This document shows positions 15,709 through 24,391 of a stretch of 64,000 nt of DNA, in pieces. Source of the stretch: Paenibacillus_AR sp051594765 (lineage in GTDB: Bacteria; Bacillota; Bacilli; Paenibacillales; NBRC-103111); the NCBI RefSeq assembly GCF_051594765.1, contig NZ_JBPPGJ010000003.1:124001-188000 (forward strand), read 5' to 3'. The first letter of the stretch is position 1. Each line of letters starts with the position of its first letter. Position numbers and translations under genes: made by a program. A model generated the notes under the pieces. The model did not search any database. It saw only the letters and a program-made list of their open reading frames with translations, and had not been told where the DNA came from.

Positions 15709-17673
15709 CTACTCCCGGATCCAGACCGTCATTTCCCCTTCGCCCCGGTTGCCCCAGAGATAATACGGAACCGCCTTCACCTGCACTTGCCGCCCTTCCC
15801 GGCCAGCGGGCCGGTACAGCGCATCGCCCCAAGCCGCTTCGTCCTCCAGGACGGCCGGCCCAGTCAGAACCACGGCGCCTCCCAGCAGGCCGGCATCATA
15901 CTCCGCCTGAAGCGGGGCCTGCCGGTCCAGCACCAGAGAGGAGAGCGGCGACGGATTGTCGGCGCTCTCGAAGGCGTAGACCAAGGGGCCGCGCTGGAGC
16001 GCCACCTTGCCGGCGTTGGCCCGGACTTGGGGATGGGACCGGACCCGGAGCACGGGCATAGCCAGCTCCAGCTCCACCCGGTCCCCCGGCTCCCAGGTCC
16101 GCGTCACGCAGGCGTACCCGTCGCGGATGCAGCCCGACAGGTCCAGCGCCTGGCCGTTTACGCGGAGCTTGGCCTCCGGGCACCAGCCCGGCACCCGCAG
16201 GGCCAGCGTGAAGGCGGCGGAACGGTCCGGCTCCACCTGCAGGCGGACCGTCCCTTCCCACGGCAGACGGCTGTCCTGCCGGACGGTCACCATCGCCCCG
16301 CCAAGCTCCACCTTGGCCTCCCCGCCGATGTAGAGGTGGGTATACAAGGTGTCCCGGCCGGCGGTATAGATGTATTCGCCCAGGGAGGCGATGAGCCGGG
16401 CCACGTTCGGCGGACAGCAGGCGCAGGAGAACCAGCCCGGCCGGACGGGCTTCACATGGTGCTTGCCCGGGTTGTGCCGGCAGGCCGGCGCCCAGACCTC
16501 CAGCGGATTCACGTAGAAGAAGTGCCGGCCGTCCTGGGCCATGCCCGCGATTACGGTATTGTACAGCGCCCGCTCCATGACATCGGCATATTCCGACTTC
16601 GCCTCGAGCAGCAGCATCCGCTTGGCGAAGAAGATGAGCCCGATGGAGGCGCACGTCTCCGCATAGACCGTATCGTTGGGCAGGTCGTAGTCGAAGGTGA
16701 AGGCTTCCCCGTGATGGGTGGAGCCGATGCCTCCGGTAATGTACATCTGCTTGTGGACCATATTGGACCACAGCCGCCTGCATGCGGCTAGTAAGGTCTC
16801 ATCCCGGGTATAGGCAGCCAAATCCGCCATAGCTGTATACATATAGACGGCGCGGACCGAGTGGCCGACCGCAACCTCCTGCTCCCGCACCGGCTTATGG
16901 GCCTGGAAGTAGGGTAGATGGGGCGGTTTGCTTTCCTTCTTGCCTGACCAGTGGGAGACACCTCCGCGCTGCTCCCACTCCCGGTGGAAGAAGGACGGCT
17001 CTCTGCCCCGTTCATCAATGAAATACCGGGCCAGCCTCAGGTACTTCTCTTCCTGGGTGACCTGGTACAGCTTCACAAGGGCCAGCTCGATTTCCTGATG
17101 GCCGTCATAGCCCTTCAGCTTGCCCTCCTCCGGGCCGAAGACCGTATCGATATGGTCGGCGAAGCGCTTCATAACTTGAAGCAGCTTGCTTTTGCCCGTG
17201 GCCCGGTAATAGGCGACCGCCGCCTCCAGCATATGGCCGGCACAGTACAGCTCATGGCACTCAGTCAGATTCGTCCAGCGCTTTCCCGGCTCCTTAATGG
17301 TGTAATAGGTGTTCAGGTAGCCGTCCGGCTGCTGGGCCTCCGCCACCAGATCGATCATCTCGTCCGCCTGCGCTTCCAGTGCCGCATCCGGATGGGTATG
17401 GAGCGAGTAGGCCACGGCCTCCAGCCACTTGGCCACATCGCTGTCCTGGAAGACCATGCCCCCGAATTCGCCCTCCTCCCGCCCCGCCGCGATGCGGAAG
17501 TTCCGGATGGCATAGCTGAGCTCCACCCCCGGCACCCGGTCGTGAAGCGTCTCGTATTGATACGGAAGCACAACCTCCCGGATCAGCCGTCCGTAGCCAG
17601 ACCAGAATGCATCCTCCAGCTTGACGTCCTGCAGCGGAACCGCACGGTCCGCCGGAATGACCTTCATGTTCAT
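15709..17673 (-). CDS. Glycoside hydrolase family 127 beta-L-arabinofuranosidase
   Basis: This 654-residue protein matches the GH127 (former DUF1680) family: an alpha/alpha-barrel followed by beta-sandwich domains. Family hallmarks are NLTECHELYCAGHMLEAA, ITGGIGSTHHGEAFTFDYDLPN, YAETCASIGLIFFAKRML and the metal/catalytic cysteine cluster CACCPPNVARLIASLGEYIY. In the Bifidobacterium enzyme a cysteine of this cluster is the nucleophile. No signal peptide is present, so it should act on imported arabino-oligosaccharides. ATG 17673 is preferred over longer starts that approach the TAGAAT promoter element. The divergent AraC regulator probably controls it. Confidence 0.9.
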   Translation of the reverse strand: MNMKVIPADRAVPLQDVKLEDAFWSGYGRLIREVVLPYQYETLHDRVPGVELSYAIRNFRIAAGREEGEFGGMVFQDSDVAKWLEAVAYSLHTHPDAALEAQADEMIDLVAEAQQPDGYLNTYYTIKEPGKRWTNLTECHELYCAGHMLEAAVAYYRATGKSKLLQVMKRFADHIDTVFGPEEGKLKGYDGHQEIELALVKLYQVTQEEKYLRLARYFIDERGREPSFFHREWEQRGGVSHWSGKKESKPPHLPYFQAHKPVREQEVAVGHSVRAVYMYTAMADLAAYTRDETLLAACRRLWSNMVHKQMYITGGIGSTHHGEAFTFDYDLPNDTVYAETCASIGLIFFAKRMLLLEAKSEYADVMERALYNTVIAGMAQDGRHFFYVNPLEVWAPACRHNPGKHHVKPVRPGWFSCACCPPNVARLIASLGEYIYTAGRDTLYTHLYIGGEAKVELGGAMVTVRQDSRLPWEGTVRLQVEPDRSAAFTLALRVPGWCPEAKLRVNGQALDLSGCIRDGYACVTRTWEPGDRVELELAMPVLRVRSHPQVRANAGKVALQRGPLVYAFESADNPSPLSSLVLDRQAPLQAEYDAGLLGGAVVLTGPAVLEDEAAWGDALYRPAGREGRQVQVKAVPYYLWGNRGEGEMTVWIRE

Positions 17674-17805
17674 CTTATCCGCACCCCATATCCATGGATT
17701 CGAAACCATCTCGACAACCCTTATTCTAAGGGATACAATGGGGGCGGATCCTATACGGATGAACCTCATTTTTTATACATTTTCACACAGGCGGTGACCC
17801 CATCC

Positions 17806-18660
17806 ATGCTGTCCGAGATCCCTACGGTTACCCTCCCTTCCATCCCTCCGCCCTACTACCTGGAATCCGGCTATGTCCGCTACCTGCCGGGGGATCAGCA
17901 TCCCAGCCGGCGCAACCTCGGCGTCTTCGACCTGATCGTCGTCGAGCAAGGCATGCTGCACTTGGGGGAGGAGGCCTCCCGCTGGGAGGTGGGTCCCGGC
18001 CAGGTTCTTCTGCTGCTGCCGGACCGCTACCACTACTCCGTACAGCCCTGCACGGAGGAGACCCGCTTCTACTGGCTCCACTTCCAATCCGGGCAGGGAC
18101 GGGAAGCCGCCATCTCACCGCTGCAGCCTTACAGCATCCGGCTTCCCCAATACGGAACGCTGCCCTCGCCCGGACAGACCTGCAAGCGCTTCAGCAAGCT
18201 GGTTTCGTTGGCCGAGGTACGCCGGTCGGAGGCCTTCTGGCAGGAGCAGAGCCTGTTCCTCGAATTTCTTCGGGAGCTGGACGAAGCCGGCTCCCAGCGC
18301 GAAGGCTCCCGGGCCTTGGCCGTTGCCGAGCAGACGGAGGCCTATATCAAGCTGAACTACCGCATCGGACTGAACAACTCCCGGCTGTCCCAGGACCTTC
18401 ACTTCCACCCCAACTACCTGATCCGCTGTATGAAGGAGGTCTACGGGATGTCGCCTATGGAATACCTGATGCAGGTCCGCCTGGAGCAAGCCAAGCTCCT
18501 CCTGATCAAGACGGATTGGTCCGTCACCCGCATCTCCGAGGAGGTAGGCTTCGAATACGCTCCCTACTTCACCCGATGCTTCACCGCACGGAATCAGGTG
18601 TCCCCCTTGCAGTTCCGCAAGCAGTACACCGTTCCCCAGAGCTCTATCCCTCGCAGGTGA
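17806..18660 (+). CDS. AraC family transcriptional regulator
   Basis: This 284-residue protein has an N-terminal cupin sensor (DLIVVEQGMLHLGEEASRWEVGPGQVLLLLPDRYHY) and two C-terminal HTHs (about residues 185-275), with NYLIRCMKEVYGMSPMEYLMQVRLEQAKLLL and the signature ISEEVGFEYAPYFTRCFTARNQVSPLQFR. It is divergent from the GH127 gene across about 130 bp, so it probably activates arabinoside use in response to a sugar. The ATG at 17806 has GGCGGTGA upstream. The frame is open far further upstream only because of high GC. Confidence 0.88.
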   Translation: MLSEIPTVTLPSIPPPYYLESGYVRYLPGDQHPSRRNLGVFDLIVVEQGMLHLGEEASRWEVGPGQVLLLLPDRYHYSVQPCTEETRFYWLHFQSGQGREAAISPLQPYSIRLPQYGTLPSPGQTCKRFSKLVSLAEVRRSEAFWQEQSLFLEFLRELDEAGSQREGSRALAVAEQTEAYIKLNYRIGLNNSRLSQDLHFHPNYLIRCMKEVYGMSPMEYLMQVRLEQAKLLLIKTDWSVTRISEEVGFEYAPYFTRCFTARNQVSPLQFRKQYTVPQSSIPRR

Positions 18661-18693
18661 GGGGTGTACGGTTCCCCCGGGTACGACTCTATA

Positions 18694-19197
18694 CTAACGA
18701 GCCCTTCGCCGGCCCCAATCCCCACCTCGAATGTACACCTCCGCATCCTCATGCTCGTACCACAGCTGGAAGAGATACAGGAGCAGGGCGGAGCCGAACA
18801 TCAGGAAGAAGACTCCGGTAAGCGGCAAATTTCCCTTGATGGCGACCTTCAACCGGTCCATCAGAGGGATGATTCCGTAGCTGAAGAGCGCATTCATCCC
18901 CGCGTTCACCAGTAGATACCGCAGAATTCTGCCGTAGGAGAGCTGCATGATCCAGATCGTTCCGGCGAAGAACAGGCCATAGACGACCGGTGCATCCAAA
19001 TTCTCGCCAGACCAGGCGAACAAGGTGGTTCGGAGCCTCCACCATTCGTAATAAGCGGACAGCTGGCAGACGATCGTGTTGATCACCGTAATGAACAGCG
19101 CTGCCGGGAGAAACCGCCTTAAGGACCCTCCATCCATAAAAAACAGCGATGCCAACGGAAAAATCAGCATCGCCCATAAGATCGCCAAGTGTACCAT
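18694..19197 (-). CDS. CBO0543-like small membrane protein
   Basis: This 167-residue protein has four or five hydrophobic helices. It resembles the CBO0543 family of uncharacterised Firmicute membrane proteins (YYEWWRLRTTLFAW, LVNAGMNALFSYGI). The ATG follows GAGGTGATATCAC. It lies downstream of, and in the same direction as, the two-component genes, and may be read with them (58-bp gap). The function is unknown. Confidence 0.7.
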   Translation of the reverse strand: MVHLAILWAMLIFPLASLFFMDGGSLRRFLPAALFITVINTIVCQLSAYYEWWRLRTTLFAWSGENLDAPVVYGLFFAGTIWIMQLSYGRILRYLLVNAGMNALFSYGIIPLMDRLKVAIKGNLPLTGVFFLMFGSALLLYLFQLWYEHEDAEVYIRGGDWGRRRAR

Positions 19198-19255
19198 GTG
19201 ATATCACCTCACGGTTGTATTAACCAGTAAGGTAACCATTTATAAGCAGAATATT

Positions 19256-20308
19256 CTAACCGCTTCCAATTAACCGCACCGTGATTGCCGTTCCTTGGCC
19301 CGGCTCACTGGCCACTTGGATGGAACCGCCATGCATCTCGACGATCTTCCGGACAATCGCCAGCCCTAACCCGCTTCCGCCCAGATTCCGGTTCCGGGAT
19401 TTATCCGCTTTGTAGAAGCGGTCGAACATACAGGCCTGGTCCTCCGGTGAGATTCCGATCCCCGTATCCGCCACCACCACTGTGGCCCCTCCGTGCTCCG
19501 CCGGCGATACCCGGATGCGGACCGTTCCGTTGTCCGGGGTGAACTTCAAGCTGTTATGGATCAGATTCATCCAGACCTGGCCCATCAGCTCCTCGTCGGC
19601 GGTAACCGTTGTCTCCTCCAGCTCCGCCTCCATCTCGATATTTTTAGCGCTCCACTGCGGCTCCATAACCAGAATGAGGCGGCTTAGCTGCTTATCCAGC
19701 CGGTAAGGCTTCCGGTCGAACGGATGATGCTCGGATTCCAATGAAGTCAGCTTCATCAAGTTATCGCTTAGCCGAGACAGACGTCTGCACTCCGTCTCGA
19801 TGATCCCCAGATACCGCCGTCTCTCGTCAGGCTCCAGATCCTCCTGCTGCAGCGCCCGGGCGAAGCCGCCGATGGAGGCTAGAGGAGATTGGATCTCGTG
19901 CGAGACATTCGAGATGAACTCCTGCCTAAGCTTCTCCATCTGACCGAGCTCCCCCGCCATATGGTTGATGCTGTCTACCAGCGAATTGAACATTCCCAGG
20001 CTTCTATGCCCTTCAATCGTCACGTTGAAGTCACCCTTGGCGATTCTTCGGATGGCATCCAGCAGCCGGTGGACGAATTCGGAGCGCCGCGGCTGCAGGA
20101 AGCGGCCTATCGCCGCGATGGTAACCCCCCAGATCACGAATCCGGAGGCTCCGGTCAGCAGATGACTGACCAAGGCCGGCAGCTCCCATCCCAAGAAGCG
20201 GGCGATGGCGATCGTGGCATAGTAGGCGACGACCCAGGCCAGGCTCATGTAACTGATGACTGCCGTGACCCCAAGCACGGCCTTGGCTTTCTGTCGCAGC
20301 TTGCTCAT
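19256..20308 (-). CDS. Sensor histidine kinase
   Basis: This 350-residue kinase has two membrane helices (about residues 15-35 and 45-65), a HAMP-like region, a HisKA box (FISNVSHEIQSPLASIGGFA) and a HATPase domain with NLIHNSLKFTPDNG (N box), DTGIGI (G1) and GGSGLGLAI (G2). The extracellular loop is very short, so it probably senses a signal in the membrane or a membrane partner. The ATG at 20308 overlaps the TGA of the response regulator by 4 nt. The GTG at 20317 is too close to the ribosome site. Confidence 0.92.
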   Translation of the reverse strand: MSKLRQKAKAVLGVTAVISYMSLAWVVAYYATIAIARFLGWELPALVSHLLTGASGFVIWGVTIAAIGRFLQPRRSEFVHRLLDAIRRIAKGDFNVTIEGHRSLGMFNSLVDSINHMAGELGQMEKLRQEFISNVSHEIQSPLASIGGFARALQQEDLEPDERRRYLGIIETECRRLSRLSDNLMKLTSLESEHHPFDRKPYRLDKQLSRLILVMEPQWSAKNIEMEAELEETTVTADEELMGQVWMNLIHNSLKFTPDNGTVRIRVSPAEHGGATVVVADTGIGISPEDQACMFDRFYKADKSRNRNLGGSGLGLAIVRKIVEMHGGSIQVASEPGQGTAITVRLIGSG

Positions 20309-20982
20309 GGTGAGCACTCCTCCAGCTTATACCCGATCCCGCGGATCGTCTTGATCCGGAAGCCCATGCGGTCCTCCGGAAACTTTTCCCGCAGCCGGTT
20401 GATGTGGACGTCCAGCGTCCGCTCATTGCCTTCGAAGTCATAGCCCCAGATCTCCTCGATCAGCTGCTCGCGGGCTTGCGTCTTGCCCGGCATGCCGGCC
20501 AGCTTGAACAGGAGCTCGAATTCCTTCATCGGGAGGGTGATCGTCTCCCCGTCTGCCGTCGTCTCGTAGGTTTTGCGGTCCATCTTCAGGCGGCCGACCT
20601 GGACGGACTGGGAGGACGCGATCCGGTACCGCCTGAGAAGAGCCTTCACCCGTACGGCCAGCTCCGCCGGCTCGTAGGGCTTCACCAGATAATCGTCGGC
20701 CCCCAGCTGGAAGCCCTTCACCTTATCCGCCGTTTCCCCCTTGGCCGTCAGCATCAGGACAGGAATCTCATAATGCCGGTGGATTTCCCGGCACAGCTCC
20801 CAGCCGTCCATGCGGGGCATCATCACGTCGACAATGGCCAGATCCACCCGGTTGCTCTCCAGGATGCGGAGCGCCTCTACCCCATCCTCGGCTTCCAGCA
20901 ACCGGAAGCCCTCCTCTTTTAGGAACAGCTTCGTCAGCTCTCTCAGGTGAAGATCATCATCTACGATAAGCAGCTGTGTCAC
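20305..20982 (-). CDS. OmpR/PhoB-family response regulator (HssR-like)
   Basis: This 225-residue regulator has a receiver domain with acidic pocket DDD, phospho-acceptor Asp in IVDVMMPRMDG and Lys in DDYLVKPYEP. A C-terminal winged helix follows (MKEFELLFKLAGMPGKTQAREQLIEEIWGYDFEGNERTLDVHINRLREKF). The C-terminal wording resembles the haem-responsive HssR group, but no hrtAB-type exporter is nearby, so the stimulus is open. The start is GTG 20982, with AGAGGAG 9-10 nt upstream. It is coupled to the kinase. Confidence 0.92.
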   Translation of the reverse strand: MTQLLIVDDDLHLRELTKLFLKEEGFRLLEAEDGVEALRILESNRVDLAIVDVMMPRMDGWELCREIHRHYEIPVLMLTAKGETADKVKGFQLGADDYLVKPYEPAELAVRVKALLRRYRIASSQSVQVGRLKMDRKTYETTADGETITLPMKEFELLFKLAGMPGKTQAREQLIEEIWGYDFEGNERTLDVHINRLREKFPEDRMGFRIKTIRGIGYKLEECSP

Positions 20983-21047
20983 GGGGCCCCGCTCCTCTCT
21001 GTCGGCTTCTATTACCTGAAGGATACCATCCTTGTTTAAACGGAATG

Positions 21048-21572
21048 TTAACGATTCGAAGGTCCTGCCTGGCGGATGGCGTCCAGCAGCGGGAACCGCT
21101 GCCGGGTCTGTTCGTGATACAGCCACTGCTCGCGTACATGGTCGATATAGAGAATGCCGTTCAGATGGTCCGTCTCGTGCTGGATGCACCGAGCCAGATA
21201 GCCCTCGGCCTCCAGCACCACCTCCTGGCCCTCCCGGTTCAAGGTTGTGACGGTCACCCGCTCGGCGCGCTGTACGATGCCGTAAAATCCCGGGTAGGAC
21301 AGGCAGCCCTCCGGTCCCGTCTGCTCCCCGCTCCTGTCGGTGATCACCGGATTGATCAGTTCGATGAGTCCGGTCCCGCAGTCCATGACCACCAGGCGGC
21401 GAAGAATACCAACCTGCGGTGCAGCCAGACCGGCCCGGCCGTCCGAGGCGTACAAGGTTTCGGCCATATCGTCGAGGAGCGTGAGCATCTTGGGCGAGAG
21501 CGGAGTTTCCACCGGCTTTGCCATCTTGCGCAGAATCGGGTCTCCGAAGGGGACAATGGTCTTGACGGTCAT
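21048..21572 (-). CDS. def: Peptide deformylase
   Basis: This 174-residue metalloenzyme removes the N-formyl group from new proteins. All three motifs are intact: GLAAPQVG (48-55), EGCLS (metal ligand Cys90) and QHETDH (His132, catalytic Glu133, His136). The start codon directly follows the TAG of the hxlR-type gene, so the two are one operon. That is an unusual pairing for a housekeeping enzyme and suggests this is an accessory deformylase copy. I cannot see whether another exists. Confidence 0.93.
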   Translation of the reverse strand: MTVKTIVPFGDPILRKMAKPVETPLSPKMLTLLDDMAETLYASDGRAGLAAPQVGILRRLVVMDCGTGLIELINPVITDRSGEQTGPEGCLSYPGFYGIVQRAERVTVTTLNREGQEVVLEAEGYLARCIQHETDHLNGILYIDHVREQWLYHEQTRQRFPLLDAIRQAGPSNR

Positions 21573-21938
21573 CTAGACGGACTCCTTTCCGCGGAGCATG
21601 CCTTGATTGGTCTTGCCCCACTCGCGCAGCTGCAGAATGATCGGCACCAGAGTTTCTCCCAGCGGAGTCAGCGAGTATTCCACCTTCGGAGGAACCTGCT
21701 GGTATACCTCCCGGTGAACGATCCCGTCCTCCTCCAGCTCCCGGAGCTGGAGCGTCAGCATCCGCTGGGTGATGGCCGGGCAGATCCGGCGCAGCTCATT
21801 GAATCTCTTGGGTCCTTCAATCAGGTGATACAACAGCACACACTTCCACTTGCCTCCGATCACATCCAGCGTGAATTCCACGGGACATGGGGAAGATTTC
21901 CCCGGGCACAGCGCCGTTTTATCCGTTGTTGGGTTCAT
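21573..21938 (-). CDS. HxlR family transcriptional regulator
   Basis: This 121-residue winged-helix regulator contains the typical DVIGGKWKCVLLYHLIEGPKRFNELRRICPAITQRMLTLQLRELEEDGIVHREVY. Two N-terminal cysteines in LCPGKSSPCPVEF are placed where the redox- or electrophile-sensing members of the family (for example YodB, HypR) keep a reactive cysteine. ATG 21938 or TTG 21944 could start it, since AAGGAGG lies just upstream. It is divergent from a nitroreductase, the usual target of such regulators. Here that target is frameshifted. Confidence 0.88.
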   Translation of the reverse strand: MNPTTDKTALCPGKSSPCPVEFTLDVIGGKWKCVLLYHLIEGPKRFNELRRICPAITQRMLTLQLRELEEDGIVHREVYQQVPPKVEYSLTPLGETLVPIILQLREWGKTNQGMLRGKESV

Positions 21939-21968
21939 CGTCAATCCGCCTCCTTGGTATACAAATGG

Positions 21969-22023
21969 GTACTATATCACAAAAATGTGCGTACTTACTC
22001 CATCGTTGTACATTCATTATAAT
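21969..22023. promoter_or_regulatory. Divergent promoters with candidate HxlR operator
   Basis: A minus-strand extended -10 TGATATAGT (hexamer on plus 21971-21976) and a plus-strand TATAAT (22018-22023) lie back to back. GTAC occurs at 21969-21972, 21991-21994 and 22008-22011. The first two are in GTACT context, 22 bp (two turns) apart. AATGTGC and GTACATT form an imperfect dyad around 22000. Operator assignment is inferred. Confidence 0.4.
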
Positions 22024-22082
22024 AAAAAGCAGATGTTAAAAACATCCTAATCTGAAGGTCGGATAAAGGAGAGGAATTCATA

Positions 22083-22743
22083 ATGACAAAAGAGCAGATT
22101 CTGGAGGCCTACCTTCCGCCACGCCTGCAAGGAATTTGACCCCAACCGCAGCATTCCCGAGGAGGACTTCGCGTTCATTCTGGAGACCGGCCGGCTGTCC
22201 CCGAGCTCCTTCGGCTTCGAGCCTTGGAAATTCGTCGTGCTCCAGAACCGTGCCATCCGTGAGAAGCTGCTCCCCGTCACCTGGGGCGCTCAGAAAACCT
22301 TGCCCACCGCCAGCCACTTCGTGCTCCTCCTCACCCGGACCCGCAAGGGGATGGCGCCCGGCTCCGAGCACATCCAGTCCATGATGAAAGACATCCAGCA
22401 GCTGCCGGAGGAGGTCGTCGCCAAGAAGGGAGAGGCCTACCGCGCCTTCCTGGAATCCGACTTCAACCTGTGGGACGACGAGCGGCTCGTGTTCGAGTGG
22501 GCCAGCCGCCAAACCTACATCGCTCTGGGCAACATGATGACTGCCGCAGCCCAGATCGGTATCGACTCCTGCCCCATCGAAGGCTTCATTAAGGATCAAG
22601 CGGAGCCCATTCTGCAGGAAGCCGGCATTCTGAATCCGGAGGAATACGGCCTCTCCTGCATGGCCGCCTTCGGCTATCGAGTCCGCGATCCCCGCGGCAA
22701 AACCCGCCGCCCCCTGGACCAGGTCGTCGACTGGGTGCTCTAA
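22083..22743 (+). pseudogene. Nitroreductase family NAD(P)H-dependent oxidoreductase, frameshifted
   Basis: Reading starts well: AAAGGAGAGG then ATG at 22083 (MTKEQILEAYL). It then runs into TGA at 22136-22138. From 22117 the +1 frame continues the family sequence without break (RHACKEFDPNRSIPEEDF ... GRLSPSSFGFEPWKF) to a stop at 22743. The join at 22113-22117 (CTT C CGC) is best explained by loss of two T from an original CTTTTC, removing one expected Phe before RHACKEF. No start codon exists in the second frame before 22231, so an intact FMN enzyme is not made without frameshifting. A sequencing error is also possible. Confidence 0.8.
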
Positions 22744-22765
22744 TCCCGCTCGGCTTCGAAGAGTC

Positions 22766-22817
22766 GGGCCCTTACCGGCAATCGAATTTGCCGACTGAGG
22801 GTCCGTTTCTTTTTGTT
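22766..22817 (+). terminator. Intrinsic terminator after nitroreductase pseudogene
   Basis: An imperfect long stem pairs GGGCCCTTA and CGGCAA (22766-22781) with TTGCCG and the TGAGGGTCC region (to 22804). TTTCTTTTTG follows. Confidence 0.6.
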
Positions 22818-22882
22818 AACCTAATCATGCAGAGCTAAACCCTACCGCAATAACCCCTTCCATTAAGGCGCTGCGGCGTCTC

Positions 22883-23036
22883 CTTCTATTGGTATCTCAC
22901 CGACTCATTTCTCCCCATTGGCATCCCACAGACTTCTCCCACCTATTGGCATCCCGCCGACTTACTTCCCCCACCTATTGGGTTCCCGTCGACTCACTTC
23001 TCCCACCTATTGGGTTCCCGCCGACTCACTTCTGAC
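22883..23036. repeat. Degenerate tandem repeat, five units of 28-32 bp
   Basis: Units with a core CTATTGG-(N)-TTCCCGCCGACTCACTTCTCC recur with ATTGG at 22888, 22917, 22945, 22977 and 23009. The last two units are nearly identical and the first three are decayed. The array ends exactly where the left inverted repeat of the IS begins, so the element may have inserted into or next to it. Apart from this and the terminator, 22744-23036 holds no gene. Confidence 0.7.
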
Positions 23037-24391
23037 CATTATCCCCTTCGCTCAGGAATACTAATTTTTTACAAAAAACCCGGAAAGTCTCTTCCAATGG
23101 GAACATTTGTTTGCTATAATGGAAACACACGTTCGTAATCAGCCTTTTTGAAGGGGTGGCTGTATGTTGATTCACGATTCCGATGCCTATCCGACTCCGG
23201 AATGGGAAGAGCAAGATGCCGTGGAGTATTTTTACCGGTTGAAGTGGCCGCATGGTTTCTCCTGTCCTTCCTGTATGCATTGGCACGCATATACCATCAC
23301 AACACGGCATCTGCCTCTCTACGAATGCAGCGTTTGCAAGCACCAGACTTCTCTCTTGGCCGGCACGGTCATGGAGGGCAGTCGCACCTCCCTGGGCAAG
23401 TGGCTTCTCGCCATCCAACTTGTTTCCGACCCGGAGCGCGGCATCAGCGCTTTGGCTTTGAGCCGTATCATTGCCGTTTCCTACAAGACGGCATGGAGCA
23501 TGCTCCAGAAGATCCGCCATGCCATGGGAGCATCCCTTCGCTCCGAACGCCTGACGGGGCAAGTACTCATCCACGATGCTTGCTACGGACGCCCCCATAA
23601 TTCCTCCGTCCATCGTCATCCTCAAGAAACGCCCGTTCTGGTCGGGGCCGTCATCGAGAACGATCAGCCAACGCATATTCAGGTTACAGCCGTACCGAAG
23701 GAACTGCTTGCCGGCAGACAGATCCTCTCCTCCGCCGCCCGCCAATTCGTGGAGCAGCATGTTTCAGTAGGGGCTTCCCAAGTGGAGCTCCATATTCTGC
23801 GGTACGCCGCCCCGAAGCGGAAGCTGGCTATGCCGCTGTTTCGTTCTGCCTGCCGTTGGATCAACCGGACCTTCCACGGGTTAGGGAAGAAGCACCTCCA
23901 AGCCTACCTCGACGAATTCTGCTGCCGTACCAACCTGCAGCGGACCTCCTCTACTAGCATCTTCGAGGAGCTCAGCCGTATATGCGCATGCTTCGGCACC
24001 ATCACCTATCCCTCTTTAATTCAGAAGGTGTGTCTCACCTGAGCGCTACCGTTTACCTCCCATCCTTTATGGGAGACTGCTTGCCACAAGTCCAGTTCCG
24101 GTGCTTACGCTCCATAAGCGAGAGCTCTGTTCTTGTCTTTTCTCTCAAGGAGCACGTATCGTGTTGCCCTCTTATGTTTCAGCCGCTTGGATCCCCCCCG
24201 AACGAAGCATCCCCATCCCTTCAGCGAAGTCCTGACCTTTTCCCAATTCCTCATACCCCGAGACCCCACCGATGAGTCTTTGGCTCTTTAGCCTCGAACC
24301 ATTCTTTGATCCGTACCACTCCATCCCTGGACTACTACATCTTCCCACCATCGAGGTTCCGACTATTTTTTCCTGAGCGAAGGGGATAATG
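23037..24391. mobile_element. IS1595-like insertion sequence, about 1.36 kb
   Basis: Perfect 22-bp inverted repeats bound the element: left 23037-23058 (starting CATTATCCCCTTCGCTCAGG) and right 24370-24391. Partial similarity extends outward, with CTTCTG at 23029 and CAGAAG ending at 24399. It carries one transposase gene (23164-24042). No clear 8-bp target duplication is seen at either possible boundary. Between 24043 and 24369 there is no convincing gene, only short hairpins such as CTCCCATCCTTTATGGGAG. An inserted or decayed segment there is possible. Confidence 0.8.
23164..24042 (+). CDS. IS1595-family-like transposase
   Basis: This 292-residue protein has an N-terminal zinc ribbon (CPSCMHWHAYTI ... 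YECSVCKHQTSLLAGTVME), characteristic of IS1595-type transposases. A helical segment SLGKWLLAIQLVSDPERGISALALSRIIAVSYKTAWSMLQKIRHAM follows, with KKHLQAYLDEFCCRTN near the C-terminus as in the family. The usual catalytic DDE/DDN residues are not obvious: the family's VDETYIGG segment reads VLIHDACYGRP here. The promoter has TATAAT at 23115-23120 and TTCCAA at 23092-23097. The gene is complete and flanked by intact inverted repeats, so it is likely expressed. Confidence 0.82.
   Translation: MLIHDSDAYPTPEWEEQDAVEYFYRLKWPHGFSCPSCMHWHAYTITTRHLPLYECSVCKHQTSLLAGTVMEGSRTSLGKWLLAIQLVSDPERGISALALSRIIAVSYKTAWSMLQKIRHAMGASLRSERLTGQVLIHDACYGRPHNSSVHRHPQETPVLVGAVIENDQPTHIQVTAVPKELLAGRQILSSAARQFVEQHVSVGASQVELHILRYAAPKRKLAMPLFRSACRWINRTFHGLGKKHLQAYLDEFCCRTNLQRTSSTSIFEELSRICACFGTITYPSLIQKVCLT

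Noticed and set aside
16951..17805. Long N-terminal extension of the AraC regulator frame
   Set aside because: It lies antisense to the GH127 gene. The regulator's cupin domain begins right after ATG 17806, which has a ribosome site.
23982..24275. 97-codon frame in the right part of the IS
   Set aside because: It overlaps the transposase 3' end in another frame and shows no family features or ribosome site.
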